This document shows positions 9,013-17,077 of a stretch of DNA of 64,000 nt, one piece after another; position 1 is the stretch's first letter; each line of letters opens with the position of its first letter. The translations under genes were made by a program, and so were the position numbers. The notes under the pieces were generated by a model. That model did no database searches. It was not told where the DNA came from and saw only the letters and a program-made list of their open reading frames with translations. The stretch covers positions 62,001-126,000 of the forward strand of contig CAKRNO010000002.1 in assembly GCA_934371135.1 (NCBI GenBank), read 5' to 3'. Source of the stretch: an uncultured Eubacteriales bacterium. GTDB taxonomy: Bacteria; Bacillota; Clostridia; Oscillospirales; CAG-272.

Positions 9013-10458
9013 GTGAACCATCGTATGATCTACTTCACGACGGGGTCGGTGCTTCTCACCGAGGCGGCGCTCATGCTCCTGCCGCTCCTCGTCTCCGTCA
9101 TCTACCGTGAGAGCTGTGCCTGGGCGTTCCTCGTCACGATCGGCATCACCCTCGCCGTCGGCGGGCTGATCTGCTTCACCCTGCGCCCGAAGGACCGCAC
9201 CCTCTTTTCCAAGGAGGGGTTGGTAATCGTCGCGCTCGCATGGGTCGCCGTCTCCTTCTTCGGTGCGCTCCCCTTTGTCATCAGCCGGGAGATCCCCGTA
9301 TTCATCGATGCTTTTTTTGAGACGGTCAGCGGCTTCACCACCACGGGTGCCACCATCCTCGACGATGTGGAGAGCATGAGTCACGGTCTGCTGTTCTGGC
9401 GCAGCTTCACGCACTGGATCGGCGGCATGGGGGTCCTCGTCTTCGTCATGGCGGTCACCGTCAGCGTGCCGGAGCGCTCCATCCACATTCTCCGCGCCGA
9501 GATGCCCGGTCCCGTCGTCGATAAGCTCGTCCCCCGCGCCCGCACGACCGCGAAAATTCTATACATCATTTACATTGCCATGACCGCCGTCGAGGTCGTC
9601 CTCCTGCTCGCAGGCGGGATGTCCCTCTTTGAGAGCCTGGTACACTCCTTCGGCACCGCCGGGACCGGCGGCTTCGGAGTCAGAAACGACAGCATCGCCT
9701 CCTATTCCCCGTACCTGCAATGGGTGATTGCCGTCTTCATGCTTCTCTTCGGCGTCAACTTCAATCTGTACTACCTCCTGCTCCTGCGCAAATTCTCCTC
9801 CGTCCTGCGCAGCACCGAGCTGTGGGTCTATCTCGGGATTGCCGCCGGCGCGACCGGGCTCGTCTGCTACAATATCTACTCGCTTTGCTCCGGCTTCGCC
9901 GAGGCAATCCGCGCCTCCTTCTTCCAGGTCTCCTCGATCATGACGACGACAGGCTACGGGACGATGAACATCAGCCGGTGGCCGACGCTCTCCAAGGTCA
10001 TCCTGCTCACATTAATGCTCATCGGCGGCTGTGCGGGCTCGACCGCCGGCGGTCTCAAGGTTTCGCGCGTTGTCATCCTGTTCAAATCCCTGATCGGCAG
10101 GCTCCGCCGTGTGCTGCACCCCCGCACCGTCACGGTCGTCAAGATGGAGGGTAAGCGGCTGGACGACGATACCCTCACGGGCGTGCACTCCTACCTCGCC
10201 CTCTGCACCTTCCTGACCGTCCTCATCCTCCTGCTGCTCTCATTTGAGCGGAATCCGGTCTTTACTGTGGAAACCAACCTGAGCGCCGCCATCTCCTGCT
10301 TCAATAACATCGGTCCGTTTTTCAGCGAGACCCTCACGAGCTTCTCCGCTTACTCCGGGTTCTCGAAATTCGTGCTGTCGATTGCGATGCTGCTCGGGCG
10401 CCTGGAGATTTACCCGCTCCTGCTCACCTGCCTGCCGACCACTTGGCTGAAAAAGTGA
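9013..10458 (+). CDS. trkH: Trk potassium uptake channel subunit TrkH
   Basis: A 481-residue integral membrane protein of the SKT (TrkH/KtrB) superfamily. It has four membrane-pore-membrane repeats with selectivity-filter glycines visible as TTTGAT, GTGGFG, TTTGYG and NNIGPF in order. It begins with GTG preceded by GAGG, nine bases after trkA. The pair forms a complete sodium-independent or proton-linked potassium uptake system. A hairpin terminator follows. Confidence 0.95.
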   Translation: MNHRMIYFTTGSVLLTEAALMLLPLLVSVIYRESCAWAFLVTIGITLAVGGLICFTLRPKDRTLFSKEGLVIVALAWVAVSFFGALPFVISREIPVFIDAFFETVSGFTTTGATILDDVESMSHGLLFWRSFTHWIGGMGVLVFVMAVTVSVPERSIHILRAEMPGPVVDKLVPRARTTAKILYIIYIAMTAVEVVLLLAGGMSLFESLVHSFGTAGTGGFGVRNDSIASYSPYLQWVIAVFMLLFGVNFNLYYLLLLRKFSSVLRSTELWVYLGIAAGATGLVCYNIYSLCSGFAEAIRASFFQVSSIMTTTGYGTMNISRWPTLSKVILLTLMLIGGCAGSTAGGLKVSRVVILFKSLIGRLRRVLHPRTVTVVKMEGKRLDDDTLTGVHSYLALCTFLTVLILLLLSFERNPVFTVETNLSAAISCFNNIGPFFSETLTSFSAYSGFSKFVLSIAMLLGRLEIYPLLLTCLPTTWLKK

Positions 10459-10487
10459 GCCGCAGCCGCTTCGTTTTATAAAAATCT

Positions 10488-10525
10488 CAAAGAGGTGCCG
10501 CAAAATGCGGCACCTCTTTGTTTGA
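10488..10525 (+). terminator. Terminator after trkH
   Basis: A 14-bp perfect stem (10488-10501 with 10507-10520) around loop AAAAT, followed by TTTGAAAA. The U-run is short and interrupted. Confidence 0.7.
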
Positions 10526-10581
10526 AAAGGGCATCGGCGGGCATACTAGATGCGTAATCGTTTTTGAAAAAGGAGACCACC

Positions 10582-11013
10582 ATGAGAGAAGATACCATAG
10601 AACTCCTGCGCGAATGTGACGCGGGCATCAAAATGGGCATTTCCGCGATCGAGGACGTGTACGGTAAGGTGACCCACGAGGATTTCCGCCGTCACCTCTC
10701 GGATCAGAAGACGGCGCACGCAAAGATGCAGAAAGAGATCCGGGACCAGCTCGACACATACAACGACGAGGGCAAGGACCCGAACCCGATGGCAAAGGGG
10801 ATGGCGCACGTCAAGACGGGGATGAAGCTCGGCTTCGACTGCACGGACGAGACCATCGCCTCCCTGCTCACCGACGGGTGCCACATGGGGGTAAAGTCCC
10901 TTTCCCGCTACCTCAACCGCTATTCCGCCGCCGACGAGGGGGCGAAAAATGTCGCTCGACGCCTCATCTCGCTCGAGGACACGATGGAAAAGGAGCTGCG
11001 CCCGTATCTCTGA
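10582..11013 (+). CDS. Small helical protein, DUF2383/ferritin-like
   Basis: A 143-residue, all-helical, charged protein with no membrane segment. Evenly spaced Glu/His residues (such as KTAHAKM near residue 50 and EDTMEKEL at the C-terminus) and the overall length resemble the ferritin-like DUF2383 family found in stress-response settings. The metal site cannot be confirmed by eye. ATG 10582 follows AAAGGAG; a 6-codon upstream extension of the frame lacks such a site. It is monocistronic and bounded by hairpin terminators on both sides. Confidence 0.65.
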   Translation: MREDTIELLRECDAGIKMGISAIEDVYGKVTHEDFRRHLSDQKTAHAKMQKEIRDQLDTYNDEGKDPNPMAKGMAHVKTGMKLGFDCTDETIASLLTDGCHMGVKSLSRYLNRYSAADEGAKNVARRLISLEDTMEKELRPYL

Positions 11014-11028
11014 CGCAAAACGTGTCAA

Positions 11029-11065
11029 AGAGGAGCCGTATTTTTACGGCTCCTCTCTGTTTTTG
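11029..11065 (+). terminator. Terminator after the DUF2383-like gene
   Basis: A 12-bp stem, AGAGGAGCCGTA (11029-11040) with TACGGCTCCTCT (11045-11056), then CTGTTTTTG. The stem is nearly identical to the one after serS at 61897-61927. Confidence 0.85.
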
Positions 11066-11195
11066 TGGTCATTTCACCTCTGTCCGGTCGGCGGCTGTTA
11101 TCCGCAGCTCCTGCACGCTGTTTTTCCGGACACGCCGTTTTTTCAACCGGCGCGCCGTTGCCCATACCGGACTACCGTCCGCACGGGGTCGCCCC

Positions 11196-12131
11196 TCACC
11201 GGCGCAGTGCCGCACAGCCCGAGAGAGCATTTTCCCCAACCGCGGTCACCCCGGGCGCCGTGAGACGGCAGAGCGACCGGCACCCGTGGAACGCGCCCTC
11301 TCCGATACGCGTCACCGACGGGGGCAGAACGACGTCGGTGAGCGAGACGCAGCCGTAAAAGGCGAGCGGCGGCACCTCCCGGAGCCCCTCCGGCAGGGTC
11401 ACGCGGGTCAGCGCCCCGCAGAGACCGAACGCCTCCGCCCCGATGGCAGTGACCCCCGCCGGTATGGCGACGCCGCGCAGATGCTTCGCCCGGTAAAACG
11501 CCCCCTGCCCGATCTCCGTAAGGCTCCCGGGCAGACCGACCTCGCGGAGCATCGTCGCGTCGGAAAAGGCGCCGGGTGCGAGGCGCCTGACCCCGGAGGG
11601 CACGGTATAGGCGAAAGCATCCCGCCCCGGCGGGTAACGCAGGAGCAGGTCACTACCCCGGTACAGCACCCCGTCCTCCTCACGGAATATTCGGTTCTTC
11701 GGCGAAACGCGCACGGCGCGCAGTGTTCGGCAGCCGCGGAATGCCCCGGCTCCCACCTCCGCGAGCCCCGCGGGCAGGGTCACCAAAGCGAGCGACGCGC
11801 AGCCGTCGAACGCCGCGCTCCCGAGCCGCAGGAGCGACGCCGGCAGACGTGCCTCCGAGAGCGAGGTACAGGAAAAGAATGCGTGCGCGCCGATTTCCTC
11901 CGCCCCGCCCGGCTCCACCTCGCGCAACCCCGTACAACCGGCGAAAGCCCAGGCATCGACCGTGCGGAGCGAGACGGGCAGGACGAGCCGCGCCATCATC
12001 CGTGCCCCCCAGAACGCCCGCTCCCCGACACCCGTGACACCCTCCGGCACCGTGACCATACTTTCATACCCGCGGTACGCCGTAAGGTACCCCTCCGGCG
12101 TTATGTCAAAGCTCCTGTTGACCGCTTGCAT
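11196..12131 (-). CDS. Leucine-rich-repeat protein, BspA-like (LRR_5)
   Basis: A 311-residue protein made almost entirely of about twelve BspA-type repeats of roughly 23 residues, with the recurring pattern 'I-x-x-x-A-F-x-x-C-x-x-L-x-x-V-x-L-P' (examples: WAFAGCTGLREV, AAFDGCASLALV, GAFRGCRTLRAV). There is no signal peptide, membrane anchor or cell-wall sorting motif, unlike the secreted members of the family. The start has a GGGAGGG site and an extended -10 (TGC TATACT, 12154-12162 on the minus strand). Function is unknown; such folds usually mediate protein contacts. Confidence 0.85.
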   Translation of the reverse strand: MQAVNRSFDITPEGYLTAYRGYESMVTVPEGVTGVGERAFWGARMMARLVLPVSLRTVDAWAFAGCTGLREVEPGGAEEIGAHAFFSCTSLSEARLPASLLRLGSAAFDGCASLALVTLPAGLAEVGAGAFRGCRTLRAVRVSPKNRIFREEDGVLYRGSDLLLRYPPGRDAFAYTVPSGVRRLAPGAFSDATMLREVGLPGSLTEIGQGAFYRAKHLRGVAIPAGVTAIGAEAFGLCGALTRVTLPEGLREVPPLAFYGCVSLTDVVLPPSVTRIGEGAFHGCRSLCRLTAPGVTAVGENALSGCAALRR

Positions 12132-12186
12132 CCGTCATCCCTCCCACACATACAGTATAGCAAGGAAACAGCCCGATAAAGCGGAC

Positions 12187-12282
12187 TTAACAGCAACCGG
12201 AGAACGACCTTATAAAAGCTTGGCGCACGCTGTCCTGACCGGTATCACCTCCGAAAGACCGATGGAGCGCTTCAATCTCCAT
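12187..12282 (-). CDS. Candidate 31-residue small ORF
   Basis: Twelve bases after the stop of the REC/HD-GYP/GGDEF gene comes a perfect GGAGG site, five bases before an ATG opening a 31-codon frame that starts MEIEALHRSFGGD and ends FSGCC. The 'FGGD' followed by an 'ALxRxF'-like stretch vaguely recalls the start of clostridial Hpt (histidine phosphotransfer) domains, so it could be a small partner or the remnant of an Hpt gene. This is inference from position and a strong ribosome-binding site only. Confidence 0.35.
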   Translation of the reverse strand: MEIEALHRSFGGDTGQDSVRQAFIRSFSGCC

Positions 12283-12293
12283 CTCGTCCTCCG

Positions 12294-14666
12294 TTACTGT
12301 CCCATTCTGGACTTTGCCTTATTTTTGTACATTTCACTGTCGGCGACCGCCATGGCTTTGGTAAGCGGGTGCACGCCGTAGGCGCCGCCGATGCTGACGC
12401 TGACCCTGATCTCCGGCTTCTCCTCGAGGACAATCCTTTGCACACTCTCCTCCATCTGCCCGAGCTTTGCAAAAAATTCTTCTTCCCCGATTTTCTTGAA
12501 CAGAATCAGAAATTCGTCGCCTCCGTAGCGGATCAGCACATCGGATTTTCCGAGGCAGCTGTTGATAGCGGCAGATACCTCGCGGAGCGCCATGTCGCCG
12601 ATCAGGTGCCCGTACCGGTCATTGATGCTCTTGAACCGGTCGATGTCGGCGATTGCCACCCCGTCCGCGTCCTGCAGATTTGCCATGAAATCATCGAGAT
12701 ACCCGCGGGAGTACGCTTTTGTCAGCGAGTCACGGTAGAAATTGAGGAGCATCATGTTGGCCCTGTCATTTCCGCCGCCGTGGGGTGTGCCGGCTGCCTC
12801 CTCCATCGGGAAAGCAATCTCCATCACGCAGTCGCGTCCGTTCAGCTTCATGTACCGCGACAATACGGAATACACGCCGTCATCGCCGGCCTCGAGCTTG
12901 CTTGTCCAGTCCTTCGATTGCAGTGCCCTCCGGGAGCTGCAGTTTTCACAGCATTCGTGCCTGCCCCACAGCTCGTAGCACCGCGCGCCCGTCCCGACGA
13001 ACGTGCCGTCCTCTCCCACCTCAAGCACCTCGGTGCTCATGGGATCCACAATGCGCACGATGCCGAATATCCTCTGCATGGCGCAATAGGTCTCGTAAGA
13101 GAGCCCTGCCACCTCGGTGACGCCCATCCCCGCGGAGAGCACCTCGTCGTGGATATCCTTGAACTGCCCGACGACGGAAACGTATTTGTCGCCCCGTATC
13201 GGCCAGACCGACATGGCCGTCAGGAGGTTCCAGCGGTAGCCGGTGCCGACCGGGATCAGCACCTTCATCTCCACGACCGGGTTCTCCCGCGTCGTCCCCC
13301 GCAGGTTCTTCACCAAAGTCTGCCAGTCCTCGCGGTTCAGAAGCTGGATATCGTCCCAACGCGTGACATACAGATGCTTCCGGTTTCTGCCCTCCTCCTC
13401 GTACCAGTTGACAAAAACGACCTTGTCGAGCGCGCAATCGTACTCGAACTGAATCCCGCCGCATTCCATCGCGAAGAACTCTTTCTTGACGCGCTCGTTT
13501 TCCACCATGCAGCGGGAGCGGTCCTCGAGCGGGAGCGAACGCTCGGAGAGAATCTCGCCCGTCATGTGAACGACCTCGTCGCGGCAGTCCTCATCGTTCA
13601 TCTGCCCGCCTGCGTTGTCGCGCAGCTCTCCCTCCACGGCGTGGAGACATTTAATGAGCTCGGGATTGAACGCCCCGCACTCTCCGTTCACGATCATCTC
13701 GATTGCCTTCTCGTGCGGGAAGGCTTTTTTGTAGCAGCGATCACTCGTCAGGGCGTCATACACATCCGCGAGAGACACAACCTGCGCCGAGATCGGAATC
13801 TCGTCGCCGCAGAGCCCGTCCGGGTACCCCCGCCCGTCCCAGCGCTCATGATGCCAGCGGCAGATCTCGTGCGCGACGACCATGAGCTTCTCCGTCTTCG
13901 GGATTGGGAGCTCCTGCAGGAAACGGTCGCCCTCGGTCGTGTGGGTCTTCATGATTTCCCACTCCTCCGGGGTGAGCTTGCCCGGCTTGTTGAGGATCGC
14001 CACGGGCACCTTCAGCTTTCCGATATCATGGAGCGCCGAAAGACTCGAAATCAGCGAAATATCCGACTCGGAGAGCTTGTACCGGTCCGTCTGCCTGACG
14101 AGCTGGTGCAAAAGCAGACTCGTAATCGCCTGCACATGGAGCGTGTGACTGCCGGACTCCTTGTTGCGCGATTCAATGACGTGGCTGAAAATATTGATCA
14201 TCGTGTTGTTGACCTTTTCGCGCTCGTACACCTGGTCTTCCACGAGCTGGATCAGCCGCTTCTGCTTGGAATACAGCGCCAGTGTGTTTTCCAGGCGGTG
14301 CCGGACGATCACCGCATTGAAGGGGCGCGTTATGTAATCCGTCACACCGAGCTCGTATGCCCGCCGGATCAACACGGCGTCATCCTCCGCGGAGACGATG
14401 ATGACGGGGATCTCCTCGATCCAATGCCGCTCATTCATGATGCTGAGAACGCCGAACCCGTCCATCCTCGGCATATGTACATCGAGGAGGATAATGTCCA
14501 CCTGTGCCCCGCCGCCGAGCAGCTCAATCGCCTCAACACCGTCCCCGGCAAATACATATTCGTATTCCTCACCGAGGATTTCGACGAGCATCGCACGGTT
14601 CAGCTCCGAGTCGTCCACGATCAGAATTCTGTCTTTCGGTACCATGACCTTCTTTGCGTTTGGCAT
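12294..14666 (-). CDS. REC/HD-GYP/PAS/GGDEF cyclic-di-GMP response regulator
   Basis: A 790-residue cytoplasmic signalling protein. Receiver domain about residues 12-130 (ILIVDDSELNR, phosphoacceptor Asp in ILLDVHMPRMDG). HD-GYP phosphodiesterase about 165-345, with SALHDIGK and HHERWDGRGYPDGL intact. One PAS-like region about 395-510. A second carries the cysteine cluster RHECCENCSSRRAL near residue 590. A C-terminal GGDEF diguanylate cyclase has RYGGDEF at about 713-719. The product-inhibition I-site five residues before GGDEF reads GKSD instead of RxxD, so feedback inhibition is probably lost. Both making and breaking of c-di-GMP therefore look possible in one protein, switched by phosphorylation. 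No histidine kinase lies next to it. Confidence 0.93.
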   Translation of the reverse strand: MPNAKKVMVPKDRILIVDDSELNRAMLVEILGEEYEYVFAGDGVEAIELLGGGAQVDIILLDVHMPRMDGFGVLSIMNERHWIEEIPVIIVSAEDDAVLIRRAYELGVTDYITRPFNAVIVRHRLENTLALYSKQKRLIQLVEDQVYEREKVNNTMINIFSHVIESRNKESGSHTLHVQAITSLLLHQLVRQTDRYKLSESDISLISSLSALHDIGKLKVPVAILNKPGKLTPEEWEIMKTHTTEGDRFLQELPIPKTEKLMVVAHEICRWHHERWDGRGYPDGLCGDEIPISAQVVSLADVYDALTSDRCYKKAFPHEKAIEMIVNGECGAFNPELIKCLHAVEGELRDNAGGQMNDEDCRDEVVHMTGEILSERSLPLEDRSRCMVENERVKKEFFAMECGGIQFEYDCALDKVVFVNWYEEEGRNRKHLYVTRWDDIQLLNREDWQTLVKNLRGTTRENPVVEMKVLIPVGTGYRWNLLTAMSVWPIRGDKYVSVVGQFKDIHDEVLSAGMGVTEVAGLSYETYCAMQRIFGIVRIVDPMSTEVLEVGEDGTFVGTGARCYELWGRHECCENCSSRRALQSKDWTSKLEAGDDGVYSVLSRYMKLNGRDCVMEIAFPMEEAAGTPHGGGNDRANMMLLNFYRDSLTKAYSRGYLDDFMANLQDADGVAIADIDRFKSINDRYGHLIGDMALREVSAAINSCLGKSDVLIRYGGDEFLILFKKIGEEEFFAKLGQMEESVQRIVLEEKPEIRVSVSIGGAYGVHPLTKAMAVADSEMYKNKAKSRMGQ

Positions 14667-14870
14667 GGCTTTCCTCCTTCATCCGTTTGTTTGGGGCTCA
14701 TCTGTGCGCGGCGCCTCCCGGGGCGCCCCGCCCGCCTGTCTGTTGCTTTCATCCGTGCCACCCGTTTCCGCGTGGCTGTCAGACGGGTGACCGCGGCGGT
14801 CACCTCACCCTGCCTGCCGTGCGCTCATTGTGCCGGAGCCGACAGACTCCGGCATCTTACGCGCGTATAC
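14667..14870 (-). promoter_or_regulatory. Hairpin-rich 5' leader of the c-di-GMP gene
   Basis: The transcript from the promoter at 14877-14904 would have about 200 untranslated bases. They hold three clear stems: TGCCGGAG/CTCCGGCA (14830-14853), GGTGACCG/CGGTCACC (about 14780-14805) and a GGCGCC-type stem near 14715-14735, then the AAGGAGG site. The conserved sequence of the c-di-GMP-I riboswitch was not found. It may be a cis-regulatory RNA of another kind or simply G+C-rich filler. Confidence 0.4.
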
Positions 14871-14876
14871 CTGTTC

Positions 14877-14904
14877 ATTATATATTTTTATATGTTTAAT
14901 TCAA
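14877..14904 (-). promoter_or_regulatory. Promoter for the c-di-GMP gene
   Basis: On the minus strand TTGAAT (14899-14904), a 16-base A/T-rich spacer and a perfect TATAAT (14877-14882). Confidence 0.75.
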
Positions 14905-14971
14905 CCGTCAGGATGTAAACTTTTTGCGCCGGACCGGCAAGGCGCAATAAAACGGGTAAAACGCAGCGAAC

Positions 14972-15000
14972 AGCGGGTCGGATACATCCTCCGACCCGCT
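14972..15000 (-). terminator. Hairpin at the end of the agu operon
   Basis: A perfect 11-bp stem, AGCGGGTCGGA (14972-14982) with TCCGACCCGCT (14990-15000), 11 bases after the arcC stop codon. The U-run in the minus direction is weak (GCGTTTTA some bases later). Confidence 0.55.
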
Positions 15001-15011
15001 GACATATTTTC

Positions 15012-15953
15012 TTAAAGCGTAACCGTCGTACCGCTCCTGCCGCGGATGGCGTCGAGCGCGTGGTCGAGTGAACCGATGACGGCGCGGCGACCGTTACCGC
15101 CGCGGGCGAAGGCGATTGCCGCCTCCACCTTCGGGAGCATGGAGCCGGCGGCGAACTCACCCGCCGCGATGTGCGCCTGTGCCTCCTCCACCGTCATGTG
15201 TGAAAGCTCTCTCTCATCGGCTCTGCCGAAGCCGATGCAGACGTGCTCTACCGCCGTCAGGATGAGCAGACAGTCGGCACCCACCATCTCGGCGAGCTTC
15301 GCCGAGGCAAAGTCCTTGTCGATGACCGCCTCCACACCGGTGAGCGCGCCGTTTGTACCGCGCGTGACGGGGATGCCCCCGCCGCCGCAGGCAATGACGA
15401 CGAACTCCCGCTCGAGCAGCGCCCGGATCGCCTGATCCTCGACGATCTCCTGCGGCTTCGGTGACGGCACCACCTGCCGCCAGCCGCGTCCCGCATCCTC
15501 GCGCATGATCAGCCCCGGTGTCCCGCGCATCATCCGCTCGGCGCTCTCTTTGTCATAAAACGCCCCGATCGGTTTTGTCGGGTTCCCGAAAGCGGGGTCA
15601 TCCGCCGAGACCGTCACCTGTGTCAGCACCGTCGTCACCTGCCACGGCAGGCGCCGCTCCGCGAGCGCCTGCTTGATCCCCGCCTCGAGCTGGTAGCCGA
15701 TATACCCCTGGCTCATCGCGGTGCAGATTTCCAGCGGCATTTTCGGGATGCCGCCCTTGCCGTCCCCGCCCGCGCGGTCAAAGGCGAGGCGGATCATGCC
15801 GACCTGCGGACCGTTGCCGTGGCTGACCACGATCTCATTTCCTTCCTCAATGAGGCGCACGAGAGACGCCGCCGCGACCCTGACGCGCTCCTCCTGCTCG
15901 CGGGGGTCGTTCCCGAGTGCATTCCCCCCGAGCGCCACAACAATGCGCGCCAT
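15012..15953 (-). CDS. arcC: Carbamate kinase
   Basis: A 313-residue amino-acid-kinase-fold enzyme that transfers phosphate from carbamoyl phosphate to ADP, giving ATP, ammonia and CO2. The N-terminal VVALGGNALG and SHGNGPQVG motifs and the typical length are clear. It is the last gene of the agmatine operon (aguC role), starting one base after the aguA stop. Its position shows it harvests ATP from agmatine-derived carbamoyl phosphate rather than serving an arginine deiminase pathway, for which no genes are present here. Confidence 0.96.
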   Translation of the reverse strand: MARIVVALGGNALGNDPREQEERVRVAAASLVRLIEEGNEIVVSHGNGPQVGMIRLAFDRAGGDGKGGIPKMPLEICTAMSQGYIGYQLEAGIKQALAERRLPWQVTTVLTQVTVSADDPAFGNPTKPIGAFYDKESAERMMRGTPGLIMREDAGRGWRQVVPSPKPQEIVEDQAIRALLEREFVVIACGGGGIPVTRGTNGALTGVEAVIDKDFASAKLAEMVGADCLLILTAVEHVCIGFGRADERELSHMTVEEAQAHIAAGEFAAGSMLPKVEAAIAFARGGNGRRAVIGSLDHALDAIRGRSGTTVTL

Positions 15954-15954
15954 C

Positions 15955-17064
15955 TCACTTCCCTCCCCGGGGGTCGGGCACCTGCTGGGTGATACAGTGG
16001 ATGTTCCCCCCGCCGAAAGCGACCTCGCGGGTCATGACGCCGACCACCTCACGGTCGGGGAACATCGCCTGTACCTGCTCGCGGGCGAGCGCGTCGTTCT
16101 CGTCACCGTACTGCGGCAGAATGACCGCCCCGTTGACAATGAGGAAGTTCATATAGGACGCAATGCTCACCTCACCGTTTTTGCGCGGGATGCTCCCCTC
16201 GGCGTAGTCGATGGTCTCCGCCCCCTCGAGCAGACACGGATGCTTCGTCAGGCACAGCTTGTGCACCTTCAGCCGCCGCCCCTTGGCGTCCGTCGCCTCC
16301 GAGAGCGTGCGGTACGCTGCCTGCGCCGCCTCGTAGAACGGGTTTTCCCTGTCCTCCGTCCAGATGCACGCGACCTCGCCCGGGCGCACAAAGCACGCCA
16401 CGTCGTCGATGTGCCCGTTCGTCTCGTCGGGGTCGATGCCGTCCTTCAGCCAGATGACCTTTTCGCACCCGAGATAGTCGAGGAGCATTTTTTCAATCTC
16501 CTCTTTCGTTTTGTCGGGGTTGCGCCCGGGCGAGAGCAGGCACATCTCCGTCGTCATGACGGTCCCCTCTCCGTCCACATGGATGGAGCCGCCCTCAAGG
16601 ACAAAGCCCTCGGTGCGGTAGGAGTCCGCCCCCTCGATTTCGCAGATCTTCTGCGCGATCTGGTCGTCATACGCCCACGGGAAGTACAGCCCGTCGTAAA
16701 GGCCGCCCCACGCGTTGAACGTCCAGTCCACGGCGCGCAGCCCCCCGCGGCCGTCCGTGAGGAAGGTCGGGCCGCAGTCGCGCACCCACGCGTCGTCGCT
16801 CTGCAGCTCCACCACGCGCACCTCGGGCGGGAGCTTGGCGCGGGCGTTCTGGTACTGTGCGGGCGAGACGCCCACGGTGACCTTTTCAAAGGGCAGGATG
16901 GCGCGCGCCACGTTGGCAAACGCCTCCTGTGCGGGCTTGGCACCCTGCCGCCAGTTGTCCGGGCGCTCGGGCCAGAGCATCCATACCCCCGCCTGTTTTT
17001 CGTATTCTGCCGGCATACGGTAGCCGTCCTGTTTCGGGGTGGACCCGAGAATTCGTTTTGCCAT
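15955..17064 (-). CDS. aguA: Agmatine deiminase
   Basis: A 369-residue enzyme of the guanidino-modifying superfamily that hydrolyses agmatine to N-carbamoylputrescine and ammonia. Visible hallmarks: MPAEYEKQAGVWMLWPERPDNWR-type N-terminus (in part), the WVRDCGPTFL segment, and the catalytic cysteine C357 in GGGNIHCITQQ. The start at 17064 (MAKRILG) has an AGGA site and family-typical length; a longer in-frame extension runs into the aguD end and is not used. It is third of four genes in the agu operon. Confidence 0.96.
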   Translation of the reverse strand: MAKRILGSTPKQDGYRMPAEYEKQAGVWMLWPERPDNWRQGAKPAQEAFANVARAILPFEKVTVGVSPAQYQNARAKLPPEVRVVELQSDDAWVRDCGPTFLTDGRGGLRAVDWTFNAWGGLYDGLYFPWAYDDQIAQKICEIEGADSYRTEGFVLEGGSIHVDGEGTVMTTEMCLLSPGRNPDKTKEEIEKMLLDYLGCEKVIWLKDGIDPDETNGHIDDVACFVRPGEVACIWTEDRENPFYEAAQAAYRTLSEATDAKGRRLKVHKLCLTKHPCLLEGAETIDYAEGSIPRKNGEVSIASYMNFLIVNGAVILPQYGDENDALAREQVQAMFPDREVVGVMTREVAFGGGNIHCITQQVPDPRGGK

Positions 17065-17077
17065 GTTTCCTGTCCTT

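Noticed and set aside
14667..14870. c-di-GMP-I riboswitch in the leader
   Set aside because: The conserved core sequences of that class could not be found; left as an unassigned structured leader.
12369..14918. 849-codon open frame on the plus strand across the c-di-GMP gene
   Set aside because: His/Leu/Val-rich shadow translation with no domain; the opposite strand carries intact REC, HD-GYP and GGDEF motifs.
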